64,000 bases of DNA, from the NCBI RefSeq assembly GCF_018070025.1, contig NZ_JAGPYQ010000001.1, positions 6,572,001 through 6,636,000 of the forward strand, read 5' to 3'. Shown here one piece after another: positions 52,306-60,734 of the stretch. Source of the stretch: Streptomyces liliiviolaceus (GTDB lineage Bacteria > Actinomycetota > Actinomycetes > Streptomycetales > Streptomycetaceae). The notes under the pieces are model-generated. The model was not told the DNA's origin. It saw only the letters and a program-made list of their open reading frames with translations, and made no database searches. Numbering within the stretch: the first letter of the stretch is position 1; each line of letters opens with the position of its first letter. Position numbers and translations under genes: made by a program.

Positions 52306-54146
52306 GCGGGTTCTCCTTCATCGTGTACGGCGGGTGCGCCGCGCCTGTGGGCGGTCACCCAGTAGCGGATGCTCTCGAAGAGCACCACCAGAGCCACGGC
52401 CACGGCGAGAGCCGTGAGCGCGACCTTGAAATCTTCTGCGGCGAGCAGCGCGGCCAGGACGGTGACCAGCAGCGTCCTGCCTTCGTGCCCGCCGATCGCC
52501 CGCACCAGCCAGTGCGGCGGCGCGCCGGCGTTGCCGCGGATGCGGTACACCGTGTCGTAGTGATGGTAGGCGACGGCCGCCACCAGCCCGAAAGCTGCCG
52601 GAAGGGCGCCGTTCACGTCGGCTTTGGCCGCGAGGATCAGGACGGTGCCGTATTCGGCGGCGCGCAGCAGCGGCGGGACCAGCCAGTCCAGGGCCCCCTT
52701 GAGGGGCTGCGCCACGGCCGCACCCGAGGTGAGGACGTACAGCGCGGCGGCGAGGACGGGCCACCAGCTGCCGTAGCCGGCGGTCCAGGCCGCGGCGACG
52801 AGGATCGCGGCGCCCGGCAGCGCGATCAGCAGACGCGAGCCGGCCGGCGGTCGGGCGGGCAGCTTGCGCAGCGCGGAGGCGCACACCTCGGCGAGCGGGC
52901 CCGAGTCCGTGAGATCCGCCAGCGCCCGCAGGGCCCGGTCACTGCGCTGCGCCTTGCGGGTCAGGGAGCGCAGCACCCGGCCCGCGGTGGTGTAGCACGC
53001 GGCGAACGCGCAGCCGATCAGCAGGACGTAGAAGGTGATGCGGGGCGTCGTGAGCGCAGTAAGTACCGCGATCATCGCCCAGCGCTCGCCGATGGGCAGG
53101 ACGATCATGCGGCGCAGCCAGACCGTCCAGCCGACGCTGTCGAGCTTGCCCGAAAGAGCCGCGGTGGGGCTGGTGTTGGCCGCCGCGCTGTCGACGTTCG
53201 CCTCGTTGAAGGAGAAGTCCACGACGTGCCGGCAGGTCTGCAGGACCATCGCGGCGAGGGCCAGCGCCCAGACGTCGTCGCCGCCCCGGGCCGCGCCGAG
53301 GGCGAGGCCCGCGTAGTAGGCGTACTCCTTGGCGCGGTCGAAGGTCGCGTCGAGCCAGGCTCCGAGCGTGGAGTACTGCAGGGAGTAGCGGGCGAGCTGG
53401 CCGTCCGTGCAGTCGAGGACGAAGGAGAAGAGGAGGAGCAGCCCCGCGGCGACGAACCCGGCCCGGGTGCCCGTCGCCGCGCAGCCGGCCGCGATCAGCG
53501 CGGTGATCAGCGAGGCGGTGGTGACCTGGTTCGGGGTCATCCCGCGGCGGGCGCACCAGCGGGCGATGTAGCGGGAGTACGGGCTGATGCAGTACGTGGT
53601 GAAGAAGCCGTCGCGGGACTTCACGGCCGTACGCAGCCGGATCGCCTCGTCGTCCACGGAGGCGACGGACTGCCGGGCCTCGTTGCGGGCCTGCGGGTCC
53701 CTCGGTACCTCGGCGACGAGTTCGCCCAGTTCGGGGCGGTGCAGATCGGTGTCGAGGGCCTCCGCGACACGGTCGGCGACGATGCCGACCACCACGGAGC
53801 CGTTCGACGCCTCCGCGGACGCGGTGTGCAGCGCGCGGGCCAGTGCCGGACGCGCCGCGGACCTGGCGGTGACGGCACCGGGGATCGCGGCGGCGTCGAA
53901 GCGGGGGTCGGTCAGGCCGAGCCGCAGCGCGTGGACGTGCCCCACGAAGCGGGCGTCGACGACGGCCACCCGCTGGTCCGCGGGGACGGCGGCGAGGAGC
54001 GTCTCGGCGTCGGCCGCGTCGGTGGCGGCCCGCACGTCGAAGCCGAGGGACCGCAGATCGCCTTCGAGCGACGACCCGGGGACCGGCTGACCGGTGAGGA
54101 TGGCGGTCGACAGGACGAACTCACTCCTCTGGGTTCCGGCGTGCAC
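52302..54146 (-). CDS. CDP-alcohol phosphatidyltransferase fused to DUF5941
   Basis: This 614-residue protein has three parts. Residues 1-180 form a soluble domain resembling the fold of a nucleotidyltransferase. Residues about 185-400 form a complete CDP-alcohol phosphotransferase (D245-x2-D248-G249-x2-A252-R253-x8-G262-x3-D266-x3-D270). DUF5941-like membrane helices follow to the end. The GTG at 54146 is the annotated start; a CTG at 54113 (xSTAILTGQPVPGSSLEGD) fits better with AGGAG 10 bases before it. It leads the envelope operon. Confidence 0.88.
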   Translation of the reverse strand: MHAGTQRSEFVLSTAILTGQPVPGSSLEGDLRSLGFDVRAATDAADAETLLAAVPADQRVAVVDARFVGHVHALRLGLTDPRFDAAAIPGAVTARSAARPALARALHTASAEASNGSVVVGIVADRVAEALDTDLHRPELGELVAEVPRDPQARNEARQSVASVDDEAIRLRTAVKSRDGFFTTYCISPYSRYIARWCARRGMTPNQVTTASLITALIAAGCAATGTRAGFVAAGLLLLFSFVLDCTDGQLARYSLQYSTLGAWLDATFDRAKEYAYYAGLALGAARGGDDVWALALAAMVLQTCRHVVDFSFNEANVDSAAANTSPTAALSGKLDSVGWTVWLRRMIVLPIGERWAMIAVLTALTTPRITFYVLLIGCAFAACYTTAGRVLRSLTRKAQRSDRALRALADLTDSGPLAEVCASALRKLPARPPAGSRLLIALPGAAILVAAAWTAGYGSWWPVLAAALYVLTSGAAVAQPLKGALDWLVPPLLRAAEYGTVLILAAKADVNGALPAAFGLVAAVAYHHYDTVYRIRGNAGAPPHWLVRAIGGHEGRTLLVTVLAALLAAEDFKVALTALAVAVALVVLFESIRYWVTAHRRGAPAVHDEGEPA

Positions 54147-54422
54147 GACGCCGGGCAGGTGCGTGGTGGGGGTGCGCCCTGGGACGGCCGGGCGGCATGT
54201 CGGCAGAGGCTATCGGATGATGGGAAGCGGCCGTTCACCGCCCGTTCACGGTCCGATCAACACGTTCTGATCGGTACGTCCTCGGCGATCATCATCGTGG
54301 ATTCGGGCCCCGGCCCACAAACCACGGCCCATTCCGACGCAATTCAGGGCACGGCTCCCACGTCGTAGGTACGGAGCACATGTGCGTTCCGACCGGAGCG
54401 GACCGGCATAGGGTGGGCGTCC
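54147..54422. other. Divergent promoter region
   Basis: This gap of 276 bases separates the envelope operon (minus) from the epimerase gene (plus). It holds a CCGATCA-N8-TGATCGG dyad (54253-54274) that may be an operator. No clear sigma-type boxes could be picked. Confidence 0.4.
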
Positions 54423-55400
54423 ATGACATGGCTGATCACAGGTGGGGCTGGATACATCGGGGCGCATGTGGCGCGCGCCATGGCCGAGGCCGGGGAGCGC
54501 GTGCTCGCGCTCGACGATCTCTCGGCCGGGGTTCCCGCGCGGCTGCCCGAGGGCATTCCGCTCGTGCAGGGCTCGTCTCTGGACGGGGAGTTGCTCAAGC
54601 GGGTCTTCGCCGAGCACGCGGTGACGGGTGTGGTGCACCTGGCCGCGCGCAAGCAGGTCGGTGAGTCCGTGGCCCAGCCCACGCGCTACTACCAGGAGAA
54701 CCTCGGCGGGCTCGCCACGCTCCTGGAGGCGGTCGCCGGGGCGGGTGTGCGGCGGTTCGTCTTCTCCTCCTCCGCGGCCGTGTACGGCAACCCGGATGTG
54801 GACCTCATCACGGAGGACACCCCGTGTGCCCCGATGAGCCCCTACGGCGAGACGAAGCTCGCGGGCGAATGGCTGGTGCGGGCCGCGGGCCGCGCCCACG
54901 GCATCGACACCGTGTGCCTGCGCTACTTCAACGTGGCGGGCGCCGTCGTCCCCGGGCTGGCGGACACCGGTGTCTTCAACGTGGTCCCGATGGTCTTCGA
55001 CCGGCTCACCCGCGACGAGGCTCCCCGGATCTTCGGCGACGACTATCCGACGCCGGACGGCACCTGCGTACGCGACTACATCCATGTCGCCGATCTCGCC
55101 GAGGCGCATCTCGCGGCGGCCCGCCGGCTGACCTCCTCCGACGCCTCAGGCGGTGCGGGCGATCTGACGGTGAACATCGGCCGCGGCGAGGGCGTCTCGG
55201 TGCGCGAACTGGTGACGCTCATCGGCGAGGTCACCGGCGACACCCGTGAGGTGCTCGTCGAGCCGCGCCGCCCGGGTGACGCGCCGCGCGCGGTCGCCTC
55301 GGCCGCGCTGGCCGCCGAGGAACTGCGCTGGACCGCGCGGCGCGGGGTGCGCGAGATGGTCGAGTCGGCATGGCAGGGCTGGCAGCTGCATCACGCGTGA
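54423..55400 (+). CDS. galE: NAD-dependent sugar epimerase (UDP-glucose 4-epimerase-like)
   Basis: This 325-residue extended SDR has MTWLITGGAGYIGAHVARAM at the N-terminus, the catalytic Ser in FSSSAAVYGNP and Tyr-Lys in SPYGETKLAGEW. RDYIHVADLAEAHLAA is the sugar-nucleotide-binding region. It probably interconverts UDP-glucose and UDP-galactose or a related sugar, which could feed the glycosyltransferase of the divergent operon. The 3' end overlaps a 19-bp direct repeat. Confidence 0.87.
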   Translation: MTWLITGGAGYIGAHVARAMAEAGERVLALDDLSAGVPARLPEGIPLVQGSSLDGELLKRVFAEHAVTGVVHLAARKQVGESVAQPTRYYQENLGGLATLLEAVAGAGVRRFVFSSSAAVYGNPDVDLITEDTPCAPMSPYGETKLAGEWLVRAAGRAHGIDTVCLRYFNVAGAVVPGLADTGVFNVVPMVFDRLTRDEAPRIFGDDYPTPDGTCVRDYIHVADLAEAHLAAARRLTSSDASGGAGDLTVNIGRGEGVSVRELVTLIGEVTGDTREVLVEPRRPGDAPRAVASAALAAEELRWTARRGVREMVESAWQGWQLHHA

Positions 55401-55433
55401 CGATCCGGCGTACGCATGACGATCCGGCGTACG
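55396..55433. repeat. Two 19-bp tandem repeats across the epimerase stop codon
   Basis: The unit cgtgacgatccggcgtacg and its next copy catgacgatccggcgtacg abut. The first holds the TGA at 55398-55400. Confidence 0.85.
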
Positions 55434-55743
55434 TCCGGTGGTGGAGGCGCCGCGCACGGGTGCGGGCAGGCCGGCGGGCGCGGGGCGCCCGATCCGGCGC
55501 TACGGCGTTCGAACCGGCCACCCCCTGCGGGTGAAAGGGCGAATACTCCCGTTCTGGACGGTTCTGTGCCGGTAGCGGCGGGAACGATGAGGTGTCCGGC
55601 CCCTTTCGCCGTCCGGCCGGTACCGGGCGCGATGTCCGGTTCGGCCGCGCGGCGGAACCGGACGTGCGGGACCCCGCGTGGTGCCGGGAGTGCCGGTTCG
55701 GTACGGCAGACTTGGGGCTTGAAGACCGATGCGAAGGACGGGT
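55434..55743. other. Intergenic region upstream of idi
   Basis: This 310-base gap contains GC-rich repeats and a tRNA-like fragment on the minus strand (about 55503-55545) that lacks a proper acceptor and T-stem. The idi promoter should be near its right end. Otherwise I see nothing. Confidence 0.4.
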
Positions 55744-56337
55744 ATGCCGATCACTCCTGCCACCGCGACGCACAGTTCGTCGAACGGCAACGCTGAAGCC
55801 ATCTTGCTCGAACTGGTCGATGAGGACGGCACCACGATCGGCACGGCGGAGAAGCTCACGGCCCATCAGCCGCCCGGGCAGCTGCACCGGGCGTTCTCCG
55901 TCTTCCTCTTCGACGAGCGGGGGCGGCTGCTGCTGCAGCAGCGGGCACTGGGCAAGTACCACTCCCCCGGTGTCTGGTCCAACACGTGCTGTGGCCACCC
56001 CTACCCCGGCGAGGCGCCCTTCGCGGCGGCCGCGCGGCGGACGTTCGAGGAGCTGGGGGTCTCTCCGTCGCTCCTCGCCGAGGCGGGCACGGTCCGCTAC
56101 AACCACCCGGACCCGGACTCGGGACTGGTGGAGCAGGAGTTCAACCATCTGTTCGTCGGGATGGTGCAGTCGGCTCTGCGACCCGACCCCGAGGAGGTCG
56201 GGTCGACGGTCTTCGTGAGTGCGGGCGAGCTGGCCGAGCGGCATGCGAAGGACCCGTTCTCGGCGTGGTTCATGACCGTGCTGGACTCGGCCCGGCCGGC
56301 GATCAGGGAACTGACGGGCGACTCCGCGGGCTGGTGA
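55744..56337 (+). CDS. idi: Isopentenyl-diphosphate delta-isomerase, type 1
   Basis: This 197-residue Nudix-fold enzyme starts at the ATG at 55744 (MPITPATATH), with AAGGA before it. QLHRAFSVFLFDERGRLLLQ, WSNTCCGHPYPGEAPFAAAA (catalytic Cys and metal His), and EFNHLFVG with the catalytic Glu (E in VEQEFNH) are all typical. It interconverts IPP and DMAPP and supports the hopanoid operon's prenyl supply. Confidence 0.95.
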   Translation: MPITPATATHSSSNGNAEAILLELVDEDGTTIGTAEKLTAHQPPGQLHRAFSVFLFDERGRLLLQQRALGKYHSPGVWSNTCCGHPYPGEAPFAAAARRTFEELGVSPSLLAEAGTVRYNHPDPDSGLVEQEFNHLFVGMVQSALRPDPEEVGSTVFVSAGELAERHAKDPFSAWFMTVLDSARPAIRELTGDSAGW

Positions 56338-56340
56338 CCC

Positions 56341-56886
56341 TCAGACCGCCCGGGCGACGGTGAGGGGCAGTGCGGACCAGATCACCTTGCCCCCCGTCGC
56401 CGTGTGCTCCACGTCGCACACCCCGCCCGCCTCGCGGGTGATCTCGCGCACGAGGAGGAGGCCGCGGCCACCGGTCTGGCCGTGGTCGGCCTCCAGGGCC
56501 GTGGGACGGTAGGGGTGGTTGTCCTCGACGGAGACCCGTACCCACTCGGCTCCGACGGCGACCTCGACGCCGAGCATCGGGGAGAGCAGGGCCGCGTGCC
56601 GTACCGCGTTGGTCACCAGCTCGGAGACGATCAGGAGCAGTCCCTCGACGACGTCGTCGGAGACCGGTACGCCCTGGCGGGCCAGCAGGTCGCGGACGGC
56701 GTGCCGTGCCTGCGGTACGGAGGAGTCGACGGCGGGAGCGGTGAACCGCCAGACTCCCTCGTACGGCAATGGGCCGGGCGGTCTCTCCTCGGGGGGCGCC
56801 TCCCCTCCGCCTTCAGGACGTGGGCCGGGCCCCCGCCCCTGGTCGTCCATCGTCAGGTCGCCGCCCTTGCGCTCGATTGTCACCAC
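56341..56886 (-). CDS. HATPase anti-sigma-like regulatory protein
   Basis: The protein has 181 residues from the GTG at 56886. Residues 45-175 are a HATPase_c domain with LLLIVSELVTNAVRHAAL (N-box), VSVEDNHPYRP and GGRGLLLVREIT (G-box), typical of RsbW/SpoIIAB-like kinases of streptomycetes. The N-terminal 40 residues are Pro/Glu/Gly-rich. No sigma or antagonist gene is adjacent. Convergent with idi, separated by 3 bases. Confidence 0.88.
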   Translation of the reverse strand: MVTIERKGGDLTMDDQGRGPGPRPEGGGEAPPEERPPGPLPYEGVWRFTAPAVDSSVPQARHAVRDLLARQGVPVSDDVVEGLLLIVSELVTNAVRHAALLSPMLGVEVAVGAEWVRVSVEDNHPYRPTALEADHGQTGGRGLLLVREITREAGGVCDVEHTATGGKVIWSALPLTVARAV

Positions 56887-57094
56887 ACGTCGAGTGTTGA
56901 TAACGCGCTGGTCCGTACCGGACGACTGAACAGAAGTCAGCGAGTATCGACGTTTTCTGATCGCCGACGCGTGTCACCGGCAGTTGTGTGACCGATCCTG
57001 TCCATCCTGTGCCGGATCGGGAACTCTTCGGGTTGTACGGGTTTGGCTCGGCCCGAGACCGATCACGAAGCCCCCGACCACGTAGCATCCGCCC
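56887..57094. other. Divergent intergenic region
   Basis: This 208-base gap between the HATPase gene and the enoyl-CoA hydratase gene should hold both promoters. No distinct palindrome was picked. Confidence 0.3.
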
Positions 57095-57862
57095 ATGGAT
57101 CCGCAGCTGTCGCACGGCGTCGCCGACGGGGTCGCCACCGTCGTCATCCACCACCCCGCCAAGCGCAACGCCATGACGGCGGACATGTGGCGGGCGCTGC
57201 CGCCCCTGCTCGACGCCCTGGCCGACGACCCGGCCGTACGCGTGCTCGTGCTCACCGGCGAGGGCGGGACGTTCTGCGCCGGGGCCGACATCTCCTCGCT
57301 GCGGGGTTCCGCCGGGGAGGCGCAGGGCCTCGCCGTGCGCGCGGAGGACGCGCTCGCCGCGTTCCCCAAACCGACGCTCGCCGCCGTACGCGGCTACTGC
57401 GTGGGCGGCGGGTGTCAGCTCGCCGCGGCGTGCGATCTGCGGTTCACGGACGAGCGGGCCTCGTTCGGGATCACTCCGGCGAAGCTGGGGATCGTCTACC
57501 CGGCCTCCTCCACACGGCGGTTGGTTTCCCTGGTGGGGCCCGCTACCGCCAAGTACCTGCTGTTCTCCGGCGAGTTGGTCGACGCGGAGCGGGCGCTGCG
57601 CACCGGTCTGGTGGACGAGGTGCTGCCCGACGGCGAACTGGACGGGCGCGTCGCGGAGTTCGCCCGGATCCTCGTGTCCCGCTCACAGCTGACGCAGGCG
57701 GCGGCGAAGGAGTTCGCCGACGGCCGCACCGACCGGGACGGGTACTGGGCGCGGCAGGCGCGCGAGGGGGACGACACCGCGGAGGGGGTCGCCGCGTTCC
57801 TGGAACGCCGGCCTCCGGAGTTCACCTGGACCGCGTCGGCGCCTGGAAAGGTCGGCCGCTAG
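57095..57862 (+). CDS. Enoyl-CoA hydratase/isomerase family protein
   Basis: This 255-residue crotonase-fold protein has the oxyanion blocks AGADISSL and GYCVGGGCQLAAACDLRF, and the acidic side chain is seen in FGITPAKLGIVYPA in place of the usual Glu-x-Glu motif. It may hydrate or isomerize an acyl-CoA; the catalytic Glu pair is not both evident, so substrate and chemistry are uncertain. Converges with the DJ-1 gene (4-base overlap). Confidence 0.85.
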   Translation: MDPQLSHGVADGVATVVIHHPAKRNAMTADMWRALPPLLDALADDPAVRVLVLTGEGGTFCAGADISSLRGSAGEAQGLAVRAEDALAAFPKPTLAAVRGYCVGGGCQLAAACDLRFTDERASFGITPAKLGIVYPASSTRRLVSLVGPATAKYLLFSGELVDAERALRTGLVDEVLPDGELDGRVAEFARILVSRSQLTQAAAKEFADGRTDRDGYWARQAREGDDTAEGVAAFLERRPPEFTWTASAPGKVGR

Positions 57863-58494
57863 GAGAGGATGAAGCGGCTGCCCGAGCGGAGCTGTTCGAC
57901 CAGGTGGGCGGGTGCCTTCTGCGGGGAGCCCGCGTCGTAGGGCGGCTGAGGGTCGTACTCCACCGCCAGCTGCACCGTCTGCGCGTGCTCGTCCCCTGCG
58001 ATCCTGCCGAGCAGGGTGAGGCCCATGTCGATGCCGGACGAGACGCCGGCGGCCGTCACGTACTTGCCGTCGGTCACGACCCGCTCCCCCGTCGGCTCGG
58101 CGCCGAAGCGCTTCAGGTGGTCGAGGGCCAGCCAGTGGGAGGTCGCGCGGCGGCCCCGGAGCAGTCCGGCCGCGGCCAGCAGGAGTGAGCCCGTGCACAC
58201 GGACGTCGTCCAGGTGCTGGTGGTGTCGGCCGTGCGCAGCCAGTCGAGGAGCGCCTCGTTCTCCATCTGCGGGGTCTGTCCGGGGCCTCCCGCGACCACC
58301 ACGATGTCCGGGTGCGGGACCTCGGCGAGGGCCTGGTCGGCCGTGATGGCGAGGTTGCCGGTGTCCGTGCGGACGGGGCCGCGGTGCTCGGCGACGAAGA
58401 CGGTTTCCGCGTCGGGGAGGCGGCCGAGGGTCTCGTAGGGGCCTACCGCGTCCAGGGCCGTGAAGCGGTCGAAGATGACGATGGCGATCTGCAT
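57859..58494 (-). CDS. DJ-1/PfpI-family protein (isonitrile hydratase-like)
   Basis: This 211-residue protein has the DJ-1 fold with the nucleophile elbow SVCTGSLLLAAAGLLRGR (Cys about 100), IVVVAGGPGQTPQ and the ATSHWLALD stretch found in isocyanide hydratases. It stands next to a GlxA-type AraC regulator that contains the same fold at its N-terminus. Could hydrolyse isonitriles or act as a redox chaperone. Confidence 0.87.
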   Translation of the reverse strand: MQIAIVIFDRFTALDAVGPYETLGRLPDAETVFVAEHRGPVRTDTGNLAITADQALAEVPHPDIVVVAGGPGQTPQMENEALLDWLRTADTTSTWTTSVCTGSLLLAAAGLLRGRRATSHWLALDHLKRFGAEPTGERVVTDGKYVTAAGVSSGIDMGLTLLGRIAGDEHAQTVQLAVEYDPQPPYDAGSPQKAPAHLVEQLRSGSRFILS

Positions 58495-58582
58495 GGGATG
58501 CCCTTCGTTCGTGCGGGTTTTTTTGAGGCGAGAGAGAGGGGGCTGAGGTAGCGAGTGACGTGCGGGTTCGGTGGGGGCTTGT

Positions 58583-58603
58583 CGCGCAGTTCCCCGCGCC
58601 CCT
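58583..58603. repeat. SIR-like repeat, copy D
   Basis: cgcgcagttccccgcgcccct in the gap between two DJ-1-fold genes. It is preceded by gtgacgtgcgggttcggtgg, a longer shared stretch also seen before copy E. Confidence 0.8.
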
Positions 58604-58629
58604 GAAGGGCGCCCCCGAGAGGCGACCCC

Positions 58630-59601
58630 CTACGGGGCGCTGGTCAGTGGGTGGAAGCGGCGGCGGTACTCCGTCGGGGGTGTGCCCAGGGTTTTCATGA
58701 AGGCTCTGCGCATCGCCTCCGGGGTGCCGTAGCCGCTGGATCTCGCGATCTCCTCGACGCCGTCCGTGGTGTCCTCCAGGAGGCGGCGGGCGTGTTCGAG
58801 GCGGACCGAGTCGACGTACCGGCCGGGAGTCGTGCCCGTCTCGGCCTGGAAGGCGCGGGCGAAGTGGCGGGGCGACAGCCGGGCGCGGGCCGCGAGCCGC
58901 TCCACGCACAGGTCGTCGCCGGGGTGCTCGGTGATCCACTGCTGGACGTCCCGCAGGGGCGCCCGCCGGGCCGTCTGGGCGGACAGCTGGGCGCTGAACT
59001 GGGCCTGGTTGCCGGGACGCCTGAGGAACACCACCAGGTGGCGGGCCACGGCGAGCGCCGCCTCCCGGCCGACGTCCTCCTCGACGAGCGCGAGGGCGAG
59101 GTCGATACCGGCGGTGACCCCGGCCGAGGTGGCGACCCTGCCGTCGCGTACGTAGATCGGGTCGGGGTCCACCTCGACGGCCGGGTGGTCGCGGGCCAGG
59201 CGCTCGCAGTACGCCCAGTGGGTCGTCACCCGGTGGCCGTCCAACAGGCCCGCCTCGGCGAGCAGGATCGCCCCGGTGCAGACGGAGACCAGCCGGTCGG
59301 CGCGCGGACCGTGCTCACGCAGCCAGTCGAGCACGCGCGGATCGGGGCCGCGTGAGCCCCGCCCGCCCGGGACGATCAGGGTGTGCGGCGCGGGGGCGTC
59401 GACGAGCGCGTGGTCCGGGACCAGGGTCAGCCCGCTGGAGGTGCGCACCGGCCAGCCGTCCAGGGAGGCCGTGTGGATGCGGTACGTCTCCCCGGGCGCG
59501 CCGGCCTGGAGGTCCGCGCCCGCGAAGACCTCCACGGGGCCCGTGACGTCGAGGCTCTGGACGCCGTCGAAGAGGACGAGGAGGACGGTTCTGTGCGCCA
59601 T
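58630..59601 (-). CDS. GlxA-family transcriptional regulator (DJ-1 + AraC)
   Basis: The protein has 323 residues from the ATG at 59601. Residues 1-170 are a DJ-1-like domain (VSVCTGAILLAEAGLLDGHR), and residues 215-310 an AraC DNA-binding pair (VERLAARARLSPRHFARAFQ, and GYGTPEAMRRAFMKTLGTPP). The AraC domain is complete. Likely senses a small nitrogen or cysteine-reactive compound and regulates the adjacent DJ-1 gene. Confidence 0.9.
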   Translation of the reverse strand: MAHRTVLLVLFDGVQSLDVTGPVEVFAGADLQAGAPGETYRIHTASLDGWPVRTSSGLTLVPDHALVDAPAPHTLIVPGGRGSRGPDPRVLDWLREHGPRADRLVSVCTGAILLAEAGLLDGHRVTTHWAYCERLARDHPAVEVDPDPIYVRDGRVATSAGVTAGIDLALALVEEDVGREAALAVARHLVVFLRRPGNQAQFSAQLSAQTARRAPLRDVQQWITEHPGDDLCVERLAARARLSPRHFARAFQAETGTTPGRYVDSVRLEHARRLLEDTTDGVEEIARSSGYGTPEAMRRAFMKTLGTPPTEYRRRFHPLTSAP

Positions 59602-59735
59602 GTGCCCGATTCTTCGCCGGTGCCCGGATGGCCGCAATGACGAGTAGCCCACCTTTTCTGCCATGCGCGTGCCGACAGGGCCGGATGGGTGCCCCACCAT
59701 TCCCCGCGTACCAACCAGTCGGTAACGTGCGAGGC

Positions 59736-60602
59736 ATGACGACAGCCCTGCCGGTGCGTGCCGGACGCCGATGCCACAACGTCCTCAACCCGCTGCACTC
59801 GTGCCAGTACTTCTCACCCGAGCTGGGCACGGAGCTGGCCGCGGTCGGGGTGACGGACCGCAGCGCCGCCTACTTCGCGGCGCGTGCCGCGGCCATGGGG
59901 GCGGTGGGCGCGGGCACCGTCACGGCGACGTTCTACAACTTCCGCCACGAACTGGTGGCGCGGCACGTGCCCGAGGTGTGGGGCATCGCCTCACCGGAGG
60001 TGGTGCTCGCGGCACGCCTGCGTGTCGCGGACCGCCTGCTCCGACGGCTGCTCGGGGACGAGGTGATCGCCTCCAAGGAGGTCGCCGAGGCGGCGCAGCT
60101 CGCCCTGCGCGCCACGGAGGCGTGCACCAGGACCGCGCGCCCCCTGTACGCCGCCCACGCCGACCTGCCGGTGCCCGACGAGCCGCACCTCGCGCTCTGG
60201 CACGCCGCCACACTGCTGCGCGAGCACCGCGGCGACGGGCACCTCGCGGTGCTGCTCGGCGCGGAACTCGACCCCGTGGAGGCGCTGGTGAGCCACACCG
60301 CCACCGGCAAGGGCATGGCACGGAAGTGGGTCCTGTCCTCCCGCGGCTGGCACCGTGAGGACTGGGAGGCGGCCCAGGGGCGGCTGCGGGAGCGGGGACT
60401 GCTCACCGCCGAGGGCGAGTTGACCGAGGCCGGTGTCGCCCTGCGCAAGGAGATCGAGGCGAGCACGGACCGCCTGGACTCGGCACCTTACGAACATCTG
60501 GGCGCCGCAGGTGTCGAGCGCCTGACGGAGCTGGGTACGGGGCTGACGACGAAGGCGCTGGCCGCCGGCGCCTTCCCCGAGAGCGCGTTCGGCAAGGGCT
60601 GA
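59736..60602 (+). CDS. SCO6745-family protein
   Basis: The protein has 288 residues from the ATG at 59736. It matches the pattern I recall of the SCO6745/SalK-like family: RRCHNVLNPLHSCQYFSPEL at the N-terminus, FYNFRHELVARHVPEVWGIA in the middle, and a winged-helix-like C-terminal region (WVLSSRGWHREDWEAAQGRL). The family is mostly actinobacterial and of unknown function. It lies divergent from the GlxA gene. Confidence 0.82.
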   Translation: MTTALPVRAGRRCHNVLNPLHSCQYFSPELGTELAAVGVTDRSAAYFAARAAAMGAVGAGTVTATFYNFRHELVARHVPEVWGIASPEVVLAARLRVADRLLRRLLGDEVIASKEVAEAAQLALRATEACTRTARPLYAAHADLPVPDEPHLALWHAATLLREHRGDGHLAVLLGAELDPVEALVSHTATGKGMARKWVLSSRGWHREDWEAAQGRLRERGLLTAEGELTEAGVALRKEIEASTDRLDSAPYEHLGAAGVERLTELGTGLTTKALAAGAFPESAFGKG

Positions 60603-60734
60603 ACCCCACCGGCCGGCCGTCTCCTCGCACATCTCCTCGTACGCCGGGCGCGTCCGGCCGCCCTTGATCCCCCGTTGTCGGTGCCACCTGCCACAATTGC
60701 CGCGCAACCTCAGTCAAGAAGGCGGTACGGGATC

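Noticed and set aside
47059..54146. Reading the operon as ordinary teichoic acid biosynthesis
   Set aside because: No TagA/TarB/TarF-like glycerophosphotransferase or LCP ligase is present in the window; only the exporter resembles it.
55503..55545. tRNA-like fragment on the minus strand (ggttcgaac-like T-loop, CACCC/GGGTG stem)
   Set aside because: No acceptor stem, position 33 is not T and the T-stem does not pair. It may be a remnant, but too little remains to call.
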